Assembly: GCA_965237725.1 (NCBI GenBank)
Contig: OZ250151.1
Span: 3,658,001 to 3,722,000, forward strand
Origin: G965237725 sp965237725
GTDB taxonomy: Bacteria; Pseudomonadota; Gammaproteobacteria; Arenicellales; Poriferihabitantaceae
Direction: 5' to 3'
DNA: 64,000 bases
In this document: positions 56,219-62,802 of the stretch, piece by piece
How the letters are laid out: each line of letters opens with the position of its first letter
Numbering within the stretch: the stretch's first letter is position 1
Made by a program: the position numbers and the translations under genes
The notes under the pieces: model-generated
The model's input: only the letters and a program-made list of their open reading frames with translations
Databases searched by the model: none
Told to the model about the DNA's origin: nothing

Positions 56219-56689
56219 ATGACTACTGTATATCTGTTTGATTGGGGTGATACGTTGATGGTCGATTTCCCAGAAACTAGTGGAAAAATGAAAGATTGGG
56301 AGTTTGTTGAAGCCGTGGATGGTGCGGTTGAGTTGCTTGAAGTACTTTCGAAAAATTCGAAACTTTACGTTGCAACTGGAGCAGCTGACTCGGATCAAAA
56401 TGATATCGAATCAGCCTTTTGCCGCGTAGGACTAAGTAAATATATTTCGGGATACTATTGCCTTGGGAATGTAGGTTTTGTGAAAGGTAGTATTGATTAT
56501 TTAAAATCTATACTGATGAAATTAGAGGTTGGCCCGAAAGAAGTAACCGTTGTGGGTGATAATTACGAGAAGGATATTGTTCCTGCATTAGAAGCTGGTA
56601 CGTATGCGATTTGGTTAAATGGGAGTAAATCTGATGAAACAATTGAAAATCTTAGAATTGTGCCTTCTCTACGACAAGTTTGCTTATAA
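56219..56689 (+). CDS. HAD-family hydrolase, cassette 2
   Basis: A 156-residue HAD protein: motif I is YLFDWGDTLM (D8-W-G-D11-T), motif II is YVATGAA-like, the Lys is in FVKGSIDY and motif IV is VVGDNYEKDIVPALEAG. It probably removes phosphate from a small molecule. The usual D-x-D nucleophile/acid pair is shifted (D8 and D11), as seen in some DWGDT subfamilies. A five-codon ORF (56208-56222) ends over its start (TCATGA), which could couple translation. The stop TAA lies inside the attC2 outer box. Confidence 0.75.
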   Translation: MTTVYLFDWGDTLMVDFPETSGKMKDWEFVEAVDGAVELLEVLSKNSKLYVATGAADSDQNDIESAFCRVGLSKYISGYYCLGNVGFVKGSIDYLKSILMKLEVGPKEVTVVGDNYEKDIVPALEAGTYAIWLNGSKSDETIENLRIVPSLRQVCL

Positions 56690-56766
56690 CAAGGCAATGA
56701 ACTCCGCTCCGTTTCTACGAAACTCCGCCGCACCCGCTAAAGCGGGCGTTGAACGCGACGTCAGGC
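56684..56766 (+). other. attC site 2
   Basis: The left box (GC)TTATAAC pairs exactly with GTTATAAGC at the start of cassette 2. The body holds AAGGCAATGAACTCCG and GCGGGCGTTGAACGCGACG. The right box is GTCAGGC, not GTTAGGC, so the third base of the crossover triplet is C. About 83 bases; the HAD stop codon lies in its first box. Confidence 0.8.
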
Positions 56767-56787
56767 TTCAAGAGGGTGGATAGTTTT

Positions 56788-57225
56788 ATGAAAGAAGGTG
56801 GTTGTCTATGTGGTGCAGTTCGCTATCAAATAGCTGGCCCAGTTCGAGATGTCATTGCTTGCCATTGTCGGGAGTGTCGTCGAATGAGCGGGCACTATTT
56901 TGCTGCGACAGCAGCGGCATGAGACCATGTTGAAATTATCGATACTAGCAATTTGTCATGGTTTCAGTCATCAGATACGTCCCGAAGGGGATTCTGTCGG
57001 ACTTGTGGGTCGAGTTTGTTTTTCGATCATGGAACAGAGTCTCCGCTGGGAATATCCGCAGGTTCTTTAGATGACAGTAGCAAACTTGCTATTGCCGTAC
57101 ACATATACGTCGACGAACAAGGCGCCTATTACCAAATTTCTGATGATAAAAAACAGCTGTCGAAAAACGAATGGCGAAAAGAGGGTTGGGACTCTATTCC
57201 ATGGCATGAACAAACTGAAGCCTAA
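56788..57225 (+). pseudogene. GFA-type zinc protein broken by an in-frame TGA
   Basis: The reading frame starts at ATG 56788 with the GFA zinc motif GGCLCGAVRYQ, then CHCRECRRMSGHYF. A TGA stop at codon 45 (56920-56922) interrupts the frame, which then continues with VEIIDTSNLSWFQSSD, RRGFCRTCGSSLFFDHG and the normal end at 57225. All zinc-binding Cys are kept apart from the stop. In relatives this place usually holds Arg or Glu, and CGA to TGA is a single change. The downstream ATG (56953) gives only a fragment. The related protein at 62803 is intact. The stop TAA lies in the attC3 outer box. Confidence 0.8.
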
Positions 57226-57289
57226 CAAGAAACTGCAACCCACGTCGAAAGGCTGCGCTTGTTCTAGGGTGCTGAGTTAGACGTTAGGC
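57220..57289 (+). other. attC site 3
   Basis: Left box GCCTAAC (57220-57226), body with CAAGAAACTGCAACCCACG and GCTGAGTTAGACG, right box GTTAGGC (57283-57289). It is of group B. The left box differs by one base from the complement of the cassette 3 start (GTCAGGC). Confidence 0.8.
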
Positions 57290-57313
57290 GACAAATATAG
57301 AAAATGGACTTAT

Positions 57314-57550
57314 ATGAAAACCACCAGATACTTCGATCACGTCCGTATTAGGACTGATAGGAAATCAATTACTGATAATTGGATACTTGGAGTTGTTAAA
57401 AATCCTGTTAAAACCGAAATTCAATCTGATGGACGCATTAAAAAATGGGGTAAAATTACGGAATTGGACGACCGATACTTGAGAGTAATACTTCTAGAAG
57501 ATGGTGAGACAGTTCATAACGCATTCTTTGATAGAGGATTTAAACGATGA
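57314..57550 (+). CDS. DUF4258-like protein, probable toxin of a TA pair
   Basis: A 78-residue basic protein matching the RelE-like DUF4258 pattern: YFDHVRIRTDRKSITDNWILG, VVKNPVKTEIQSDGRIKKWGKI and LRVILLEDGETVHNAFFDRGF. Such proteins resemble mRNA-cutting toxins. Its stop and the start of the DUF2283 gene overlap as ATGA (57547-57550), giving tight coupling of toxin and antitoxin-like partner. The order is toxin then partner, as in HigBA-type pairs. Confidence 0.75.
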   Translation: MKTTRYFDHVRIRTDRKSITDNWILGVVKNPVKTEIQSDGRIKKWGKITELDDRYLRVILLEDGETVHNAFFDRGFKR

Positions 57551-57744
57551 AACTAAGTTATTTCGAAGATACTGATACATTGTATATCGAGTTTAATACC
57601 TCGAATGTCGTTGAAAGTAAGGAATTAGATAAAAATACAATTTTGGACAGGGATAAAAATGGAAATGTGGTTTCAATTACCTTCGAACACGCCAGCGAAC
57701 GTACAGATATCAATCATCTTGCTGTATCAGGAATCGCCGCCTAA
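57547..57744 (+). CDS. DUF2283-like protein, probable antitoxin partner
   Basis: A 65-residue protein with the DUF2283 hallmark MKLSYFEDTDTLYIEF, then LDRDKNGNVVSITFEHAS. DUF2283 proteins are small and acidic and often follow DUF4258 genes. Inference: it binds and neutralises the toxin. Its TAA stop (57742-57744) is inside the attC4 outer box GCCTAAC. Confidence 0.75.
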   Translation: MKLSYFEDTDTLYIEFNTSNVVESKELDKNTILDRDKNGNVVSITFEHASERTDINHLAVSGIAA

Positions 57745-57843
57745 CACGGCGATGAAGCGGCACCCTGAAAGTCACGCGATGGTCGCTATCGCTCCTCAAC
57801 TGTGTCGCGCTTTGTTTCTCGGGCGATTATCGCCATATTATCT
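57739..57843 (+). other. attC site 4
   Basis: Left box GCCTAAC (57739-57745) pairs exactly with the start of cassette 4 (GTTAGGC). The right end is diverged: CGGGCGATTATCGCCATATTATC, with ATTATCT in place of the GTT core. About 105 bases, longer than the others, with the longest central loop. May be inactive. Confidence 0.7.
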
Positions 57844-57849
57844 GCAATC

Positions 57850-58356
57850 ATGATTAAAGTAAGGAGATATCGAAAAGGAGAAGAAGAAATTCTTCGTATA
57901 CTTTGCCGAGAAACAACGTTGAAGGTAAATATTAAAGAGTATGGTCATGAACTTGTGAGAAAGTGGGTTACAAAACTTGATGATAGTAGATCTTGGGAAA
58001 CCCATGTTAAGAATAAAAACCCTTTTGTAGCGGAAGTTGAAGGGGAAATTGTCGGATTCGCTGAGATTGCCGAAAGTGGAAAGATTGGTGGCTTTTATAG
58101 TCATTTCCAATGGCAGAGTAGGGGTGTTGGTAGCGACCTATTAAAATCGATTGAATCGGAAGCCGTGAAACTAGAGATAGAGAAAATCTGGGTAGAATCC
58201 AGTTTGAGTGCGGGAAAATTTTTTAAAGGTAGAGGATTTTGTCTACTGAAGAAAAAGCAAGTGTTTACTGATGGAGTGTCTTCAGAAAATGAAGTGCTAG
58301 TTAAGCATCTTACAAATAGCAAGGAATTGCAGCGCACCGACGAAAGCAATCGCTGA
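57850..58356 (+). CDS. GNAT N-acetyltransferase, cassette 5
   Basis: A 168-residue acetyltransferase. Start MIKVRRYRKGEEEILRILC (ATG 57850; the open frame from 57802 begins inside attC4). The acetyl-CoA loop is QSRGVGSDLLKSIE, preceded by GGFYSHFQWQ. Substrate is unknown; many integron cassettes carry acetyltransferases. The last eight residues and the stop TGA lie in attC5 sequence. Confidence 0.75.
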   Translation: MIKVRRYRKGEEEILRILCRETTLKVNIKEYGHELVRKWVTKLDDSRSWETHVKNKNPFVAEVEGEIVGFAEIAESGKIGGFYSHFQWQSRGVGSDLLKSIESEAVKLEIEKIWVESSLSAGKFFKGRGFCLLKKKQVFTDGVSSENEVLVKHLTNSKELQRTDESNR

Positions 58357-58370
58357 GTTAGACGTTAAGC
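58312..58370 (+). other. attC site 5 (diverged)
   Basis: The right half is clear: CGCTGAGTTAGACGTTAAGC (GTTAAGC at 58364-58370). The left box is not certain (around AATAGCAAGG). The body AATTGCAGCGCACCGACG resembles group B. It overlaps the 3' end of the acetyltransferase gene. Confidence 0.65.
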
Positions 58371-58373
58371 GAT

Positions 58374-58934
58374 ATGGTAAAACCAACTCTATTTGTATTT
58401 TCCGGGCTACCTGGAGTAGGTAAATCTACACTTGCTCAAGAATTGTCCAGAATTACTGCATTCGTCTACCTAAGAATTGATACCATTGAGCAAGGATTAA
58501 GAGATTTCTATGATTTGAATGTAGAAGGCGAAGGTTATCAACTTTCTTTTAAAGTGGCACGAGACAATCTATGTTTGGGAACTAGTGTTATTGCGGATTC
58601 TTGTAACCCAATTTCGATTACTCGTTCAGAATGGAATTCAGTAGCAAAAAATTCCGCTTCTGATTGTATAAACATTGAGGTGATATGTTCAGATATAGTT
58701 GAGCATAAACGACGAGTTGAAATTCGTGAATCTACAGTGGAAGGACTTGAATTGCCTTCTTGGGATTGTATCCTCGAAAAAGAATATGAGTCGATGAACG
58801 ACGAAAAAATTGTTATAGATACTGCTGGGAAGACAATAGATAAAGCGGTAAAGGAATTACTGCTGGAATTGAACATTGATGAAAACCGCTTAATAAGTAA
58901 CTGCAGCGCACGCGCGAACGCGGCACTGAGTTAG
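58374..58934 (+). CDS. P-loop kinase-like protein, cassette 6
   Basis: A 186-residue P-loop NTPase of the AAA_33 type. Walker A is GLPGVGKSTL (13-22), followed by YLRIDTIEQGLRDFYD; helices with Arg/Lys pairs (VEHKRRVEIRES) form a lid. It is similar to small kinases such as gluconate or aminoglycoside/zeta-toxin-like kinases. Starts nine bases after the cassette boundary. The last residues (SARANAALS) and stop TAG are encoded by attC6 sequence, so the C-terminal tail was taken from the recombination site. Confidence 0.75.
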   Translation: MVKPTLFVFSGLPGVGKSTLAQELSRITAFVYLRIDTIEQGLRDFYDLNVEGEGYQLSFKVARDNLCLGTSVIADSCNPISITRSEWNSVAKNSASDCINIEVICSDIVEHKRRVEIRESTVEGLELPSWDCILEKEYESMNDEKIVIDTAGKTIDKAVKELLLELNIDENRLISNCSARANAALS

Positions 58935-58943
58935 ATGTCATGT
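58888..58943 (+). other. attC site 6
   Basis: Left box GCTTAAT (58888-58894) pairs with the start of cassette 6 (TTAAGC) except for the last base. Body AACTGCAGCGCACGCG and CGGCACTGAGTTAGATG; right box GTCATGT at 58937. Again the crossover triplet reads GTC. Contains the stop codon of the kinase gene. Confidence 0.75.
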
Positions 58944-58963
58944 TTCTGTGAGATCTGAAAAGT

Positions 58964-59425
58964 ATGGAAATTAAATACGACATTGCTTCACCAGATGACA
59001 TTCCGTGTATCGTCAAAATGAAAATCGAAATGTTTCGTGAATTTGATCATTCCCAATATCTTGATAAAAACGCGCACGAAATTATTGTTGAAGATTACAG
59101 TCGAATGTATGAGGCAAAACTGGCAATTCATTTTTTGGCTAAATTAGATAACCGTATTGTAGGAATAGTGGGCGCTTTTATTAAATCCGATATCCCTTTT
59201 CGATACTTTTCTAAAAGTCAATACGGGTTTATTGGTGATGTATATACAATCCCAACCCATAGAAATCTCGGAATATCGATGGAACTGAATAAAGAAGCGC
59301 TAAATTGGTTAAGAGATTATGGCGTACATTTTGTTCGACTACTTGCTTCGGACGCGGGTCGCCCTATTTATGAACGGCTAGGGTTTTCTCCTGATGTTGC
59401 TATGGTATTAAACTTTAAAACATAA
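58964..59425 (+). CDS. GNAT N-acetyltransferase, cassette 7
   Basis: A 153-residue acetyltransferase. The fold is seen as VGAFIKSDIPFRYF, GFIGDVYTIPTHRNLGISMELNKEAL (split; the acetyl-CoA loop HRNLGIS) and GRPIYERLGFSP. Function is unknown. It is a second, unrelated GNAT in the array. The TAA stop (59423-59425) sits in the attC7 outer box ACATAAC. Confidence 0.75.
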   Translation: MEIKYDIASPDDIPCIVKMKIEMFREFDHSQYLDKNAHEIIVEDYSRMYEAKLAIHFLAKLDNRIVGIVGAFIKSDIPFRYFSKSQYGFIGDVYTIPTHRNLGISMELNKEALNWLRDYGVHFVRLLASDAGRPIYERLGFSPDVAMVLNFKT

Positions 59426-59497
59426 CAAGCAAATGAACTTCGCTCGCAAGCTTGCCGCACCTTCGCTCCGAGTCGGGCGGTTATTCGGACGTTATGC
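59420..59497 (+). other. attC site 7
   Basis: Left box ACATAAC (59420-59426); one base from the complement of the cassette 7 start (GTCATGT). Body AAGCAAATGAACTTCG, CGGGCGGTTATTCGGACG; right box GTTATGC at 59491-59497. Group A, 78 bases. Confidence 0.82.
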
Positions 59498-59536
59498 AAC
59501 AAGAAATATCGCTATTGTTTGGAAGGAGATAAGCAC

Positions 59537-60058
59537 ATGTTTTCGATAGAGCCGTGTCCGCTTCCTGATAAAGCCTTGCTGAGAAAATATGCTCGTAGTG
59601 GAGCCTACACAGATTGCTATCGAACCGAAGCCTCTGGGACTGTGACTCACGCGGAATATGTGAGAGCCTTCTATACCACATTGATATTTAAACTAGAGCG
59701 GATAGTTCTGAAATGGGCCGTATCAAAACCTTCCTCTGATGCACAGGTAAATCGGTTGGCTGATGGGAGCACCGACACATTTGCTGCATGGCATGTGGAG
59801 GAGAGAAGTGAGGACCAATTGTTATTGTCCGATTATCAAGGCCGTACAAAGTCCTGGCTCATGGTTTTATCAGTGGGAACAGAAGACAGCAAAAAAACGC
59901 GATTGTATTTTGGATCTGCAGTCATTCCAGTTCGGAATGTCACAACGGGAAAGACATCGCTTGGGATTGTATATCAGGCACTACTCGGGTTTCACAAATT
60001 TTACTCTGAAATACTTTTGTATTCGGCCAGGTCACGACTGAGGGCGCGACATTCCTAA
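59537..60058 (+). CDS. Conserved hypothetical protein, cassette 8
   Basis: A 173-residue protein beginning MFSIEPCPLPDKALLRKYA at ATG 59537, with a strong Shine-Dalgarno (GGAAGGAG) 8-15 bases upstream. Motifs include YVRAFYTTLIFKLERIVL, SWLMVLSVGTE and RLYFGSAVIPVRN; the pattern is like a conserved protein often linked to cassettes, but I cannot name its function. It is separated from attC8 by about 40 bases. Confidence 0.65.
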   Translation: MFSIEPCPLPDKALLRKYARSGAYTDCYRTEASGTVTHAEYVRAFYTTLIFKLERIVLKWAVSKPSSDAQVNRLADGSTDTFAAWHVEERSEDQLLLSDYQGRTKSWLMVLSVGTEDSKKTRLYFGSAVIPVRNVTTGKTSLGIVYQALLGFHKFYSEILLYSARSRLRARHS

Positions 60059-60096
60059 AATACATACTGATACTGGCTTTGACTATAAGAAATGTT

Positions 60097-60146
60097 GCAT
60101 AACAAACGAATGAACTTCGCTCCGGGCGGTTATTCGAACGTTAGGT
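60097..60146 (+). other. attC site 8
   Basis: Left box GCATAAC (60097-60103) pairs exactly with the cassette 8 start (GTTATGC). Body AAACGAATGAACTTCG, CGGGCGGTTATTCGAACG; right box GTTAGGT at 60140-60146. Shortest site of group A (50 bases), with almost no central spacer. The last clear attC of the array. Confidence 0.82.
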
Positions 60147-60234
60147 CGCATACTAAAATTTTGTCGGTGTGAGTGGACGGCTATCAACGACTAGAAACAG
60201 ATGGTGTAGGTTACGCCACGAATAAGTAATAGTC

Positions 60235-60258
60235 AGAAAACAGGTTGCGATACCTGTT
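60235..60258 (-). terminator. Hairpin terminator of the minus-strand secreted-protein gene
   Basis: Read on the minus strand, AACAGGT and ACCTGTT form a 7-bp stem with a 6-base loop, followed by TTTTC. It lies just after the stop codon of the gene at 60269-60688. Confidence 0.5.
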
Positions 60259-60268
60259 GGCAATTAGA

Positions 60269-60688
60269 TCACTGTTTTGTGGTCAGTACTTGAAAAACAT
60301 CTTCAGTCATTGAAAACCCATCTGGCCGGGTTATCATATTTCGGGAAATTTGTATATTCAGGGTTCGCTCATCAACGAATTGGGCAATCATCCTTATTCG
60401 TTGTTTCTCTATTGACCCTACAAAGATAACTATATCCAGGTGCATAGGGTCTTGGTTCATGTTTCTAGACCACTCTACCTTGCCGTTTGTCATTGTTTTC
60501 GTGCTTAAGGTTGGAACACCCTCGAATTTCACTTCGGCACTTTTATCTTCGCTGAATACGAATGTCACTGAGTCCCCATCGGAATCTATACCCGACCACT
60601 TTCCGACAAGCCTCATTTCGGCATGAGAGAAACCGGACCAGAAGACCGCACTTAGAATGAGTAAAACAACCGTAAAAATTTTGTTCAT
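60269..60688 (-). CDS. Secreted hypothetical protein
   Basis: A 139-residue protein with a signal peptide (about 1-23: MNKIFTVVLLILSAVFWSGFSHA). The mature part has LVGKWSGIDSDGDSVTFVFSEDKSAEV, split by an acidic loop, and short beta strands; the layout resembles small lipocalin-like periplasmic proteins. It is on the strand opposite to the array genes, directly after attC8, and could be the reverse-oriented gene of a last cassette or lie just outside. No family is recognised. Confidence 0.6.
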   Translation of the reverse strand: MNKIFTVVLLILSAVFWSGFSHAEMRLVGKWSGIDSDGDSVTFVFSEDKSAEVKFEGVPTLSTKTMTNGKVEWSRNMNQDPMHLDIVIFVGSIEKQRIRMIAQFVDERTLNIQISRNMITRPDGFSMTEDVFQVLTTKQ

Positions 60689-61246
60689 ACCACCGTACTT
60701 TGGAGAATTTTGATTTTAAAAATTTATACTTGGGAAAAGCTATGGAGTGGCCTGAGACTTTACTCACCTAGTAAACGAATGAGTATTAACACATTTTACC
60801 AAAAAAAGAGAGCGCTAATTATATTTCTCCACACAGTATAAATCCGTAAACCCGCTAGTGTCCGCACAATGGCATAGCATAAAACAACAGAAAGATGGGG
60901 TCAGGTCTTTGATCTTGGGTCCAGGTAGCGAATTTCATTAGTTTTTCCTGTTTGAAGATTTCAAATTCAGACCCTAAACCGAACGCAGATCGTCCAACCC
61001 TGCCCAATTCAATTATTTTAGCTTGACGTTCAATTTACTGTTATCTATTTTAACGACATCAATATCCGGTTGTTATTTATAAATTTTTATAACTGCATAA
61101 CGAGGCGTGCTTTATGGTTAAAAAGTTACTTTTACATTTCTTTAGGGGCGCTTAATCAATAGAAAACAACTTACTAAAGTCTTGGCAGTAAAAAATGCTG
61201 CCATGTGGTTTTTATTTATCGGAATATTAACTAGAAGGAGTAAAAC
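60689..61246. other. Non-coding stretch after the array
   Basis: No gene is visible in these 558 bases. At 60896-60910 the sequence GGGGTCAGGTCTTTGATC resembles the GGGGTCAGG-type termini sometimes seen beside Y1 transposase-related elements, but no partner end or transposase was found. Near 61237 an AAGGAG Shine-Dalgarno precedes the next gene. Confidence 0.35.
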
Positions 61247-61495
61247 ATGGGTATGACAACACATTATGATGACGAGCTATATCCGGTTGGGGGAGATGGA
61301 GTAGATGATAAATCTACAATGCCAACTCACTTTGGCATTGTAGTGTGTAATTCTCATGGGAAAGATCAAATTTATTTGAGAATTTATAATTGGGTAGATG
61401 GAGAAACAATGTTCCCGTTAACCAAAGGTCAGGCAAAGATGCTTTCCATTGGCGCTCGTTCAGCTGAGAGTAAAATTGCCTACCGCAACAATTAA
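61247..61495 (+). CDS. Small hypothetical protein
   Basis: An 82-residue acidic/soluble protein (MGMTTHYDDELYPVGG...). It has a strong Shine-Dalgarno (AGAAGGAG, 7-14 bases before the ATG), and a central region with FGIVVCNSHGKDQIYLRIYNW. No family recognised. It is followed by an eroded attC-like sequence (61570-61628), so it could be part of an older cassette. Confidence 0.55.
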   Translation: MGMTTHYDDELYPVGGDGVDDKSTMPTHFGIVVCNSHGKDQIYLRIYNWVDGETMFPLTKGQAKMLSIGARSAESKIAYRNN

Positions 61496-62113
61496 CCTGA
61501 GAAATTTCCAGGCGCAATACGCAATTATCTGATTCAACCTTAAAGAGCTGCCCATTGTATCTCCAGAAATAGCAACAAGCGCCTAGCGCTCCAAAGCAAC
61601 GGTTCAGCGCGTCTAAGTGTTACATAGCATCCAAATAACGGTATATTTTTAATTTACCCGTATCTTTTTACCATGCACAAACATCTTCTAGATAAGCAAT
61701 ATTATTATTATCAGGGGGGTTAAACATGAAAAAAAACTTATTTAAGAAAACTCATTTCCCCGATGGTAGCGAAGGTTTTAGTATTAGTTATTTCCATTCG
61801 AGACTATCGCTATGCCCGCTATGTTATGGGTGATGCAGATACAGTAGTTGCTTGAGCTATTTTCGATTTAACGATTGCGACTAAAAGAAAACGTAAAAGG
61901 GAATATTTGTGTAGACTCCAATTGAACAATTGGAACGAAGTGAACGTCCCCAATTTGACGGATAACATAAATCGGGTATATTGAAACTTTGATTTATACT
62001 TAGATGATCTAAATCTACTTTGGCGGTCCATCTGCGGTTTCTAAGCTAATATAGCTGCCAACAATTCGGGAGCCTCGGCCTGCACCCAATCGATGACAAA
62101 ATAATGCAAAATT
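61496..62113. other. Low-coding stretch with an eroded attC-like site
   Basis: At 61570-61628 the sequence has TAGCAACAAGCGCCTAGCGC and GGTTCAGCGCGTCTAAGTG then TTACAT, with an attC-like order of boxes but without a proper GTT core. This may be a decayed attC. Farther on lies only a short ORF (61726-61833). The rest is A+T-rich with no recognisable gene. Confidence 0.3.
61726..61833 (+). CDS. Possible small peptide or decayed leader
   Basis: A strong Shine-Dalgarno-like GGGGGG seven bases before ATG 61726 starts a 35-codon frame (MKKNLFKKTHFP...). A second frame from ATG 61763 reads MVAKVLVLVISI and a third reads SIAMPAMLWVMQIQ before TAG 61845-61847; joined they look like a broken signal peptide or membrane helix. 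It could be a degraded gene rather than a real peptide. Low certainty. Confidence 0.25.
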   Translation: MKKNLFKKTHFPDGSEGFSISYFHSRLSLCPLCYG

Positions 62114-62728
62114 ATGAATATAGCCATTCTAACTTTTGAAGGATTTAACGAGCTTGATTCGTTTATCGCCGCAGGCATATTGAACCGAATGAAAAGTGCT
62201 GGGTGGAATGTTCAGATTACCTGCCCATCTGATTTTGTAACCTCCATGAATGGTGTTAGGGTTGAAGCCCAACAACCGCTGGAATTTGCCAATAGCGCTG
62301 ACGTTGTGTTGATTGGCAGTGGTATCTATACGCGGGAGATTGCTAAAGATAGAAAAATTTTAAACAGGATAAATTTGAATCCGGCCAGTCAGCTGATCTG
62401 TGCCCAGTGTTCCGGAACATTGCTTCTTTCGGTATTGGGGCACTTGAACGGCATGCCGGCGTGCACCGATCTAACCACCAAGCCATGGGTGGTTGAAGCA
62501 GGGATTGAGGTTTTGAACCAGCCATTTTTTGCAAAAGATAACATCGCAACTGCTGGAGGCTGTTTGTCATCACAGTATTTGGCGGCATGGATAATTGCCA
62601 GGTTGGCTGGCAGAGATTTTGCAGAATCTTCAATTCATTATGTGGCACCAGTTGGTGAAAAGGAAGTTTCGGTGGCGCACAGCATGTCGGTGGTTTTGCC
62701 TTACATTCAACAATCTAAAGTCGCCTGA
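62114..62728 (+). CDS. DJ-1/PfpI family protein
   Basis: A 204-residue protein of the DJ-1/PfpI family. The fold start is NIAILTFEGFNELDSF, and the nucleophile-elbow Cys is in LICAQCSGTLLLSVLG (about 97). ATAGGCLSSQYLAAWIIARLAG follows. Members act as glyoxalases, chaperones or amidase-like enzymes; the Cys is kept but the Glu/His partners need alignment. Cytosolic; 74 bases upstream of the intact GFA gene. Confidence 0.82.
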   Translation: MNIAILTFEGFNELDSFIAAGILNRMKSAGWNVQITCPSDFVTSMNGVRVEAQQPLEFANSADVVLIGSGIYTREIAKDRKILNRINLNPASQLICAQCSGTLLLSVLGHLNGMPACTDLTTKPWVVEAGIEVLNQPFFAKDNIATAGGCLSSQYLAAWIIARLAGRDFAESSIHYVAPVGEKEVSVAHSMSVVLPYIQQSKVA

Positions 62729-62802
62729 CAGGCGTATTCAGATTTTCAATTTGTTCGTAATGGCCTTTTCCTGGGCGGGATAACAATTCAGAGGTAATAA
62801 TT

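Larger units (their letters stand above)
54419..60146 (+). mobile_element. Integron gene-cassette array without an integrase (CALIN)
   Basis: Eight attC-like sites separate small genes that mostly lie on the plus strand. Group A sites (attC1, 2, 7, 8) share AATGAACT-CG and a GGCGGTTATT-CGACGTTA end; group B (attC3, 5, 6) share CTGAGTTAGA-GTTA-like ends; attC4 differs from both. For cassettes 1, 2, 4 and 8 the attC outer box is the exact reverse complement of the first bases of that cassette, which proves the unit boundaries: crossover points are after 54419, 56198, 56760, 57283, about 57837, 58364, 58937, 59491 and 60140. No intI gene is in the window, so new capture would need one elsewhere. 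Confidence 0.85.

Noticed and set aside
56920..56922. TGA as a selenocysteine codon in the GFA gene
   Set aside because: The place does not correspond to a zinc-ligand Cys, which is where Sec would be expected, and no SECIS-like hairpin follows; a nonsense change is simpler.
60896..60985. GGGGTCAGGTC-type sequence suggesting an end of a Y1 transposase-linked element
   Set aside because: No convincing partner end, no transposase and no second copy were found in the window.
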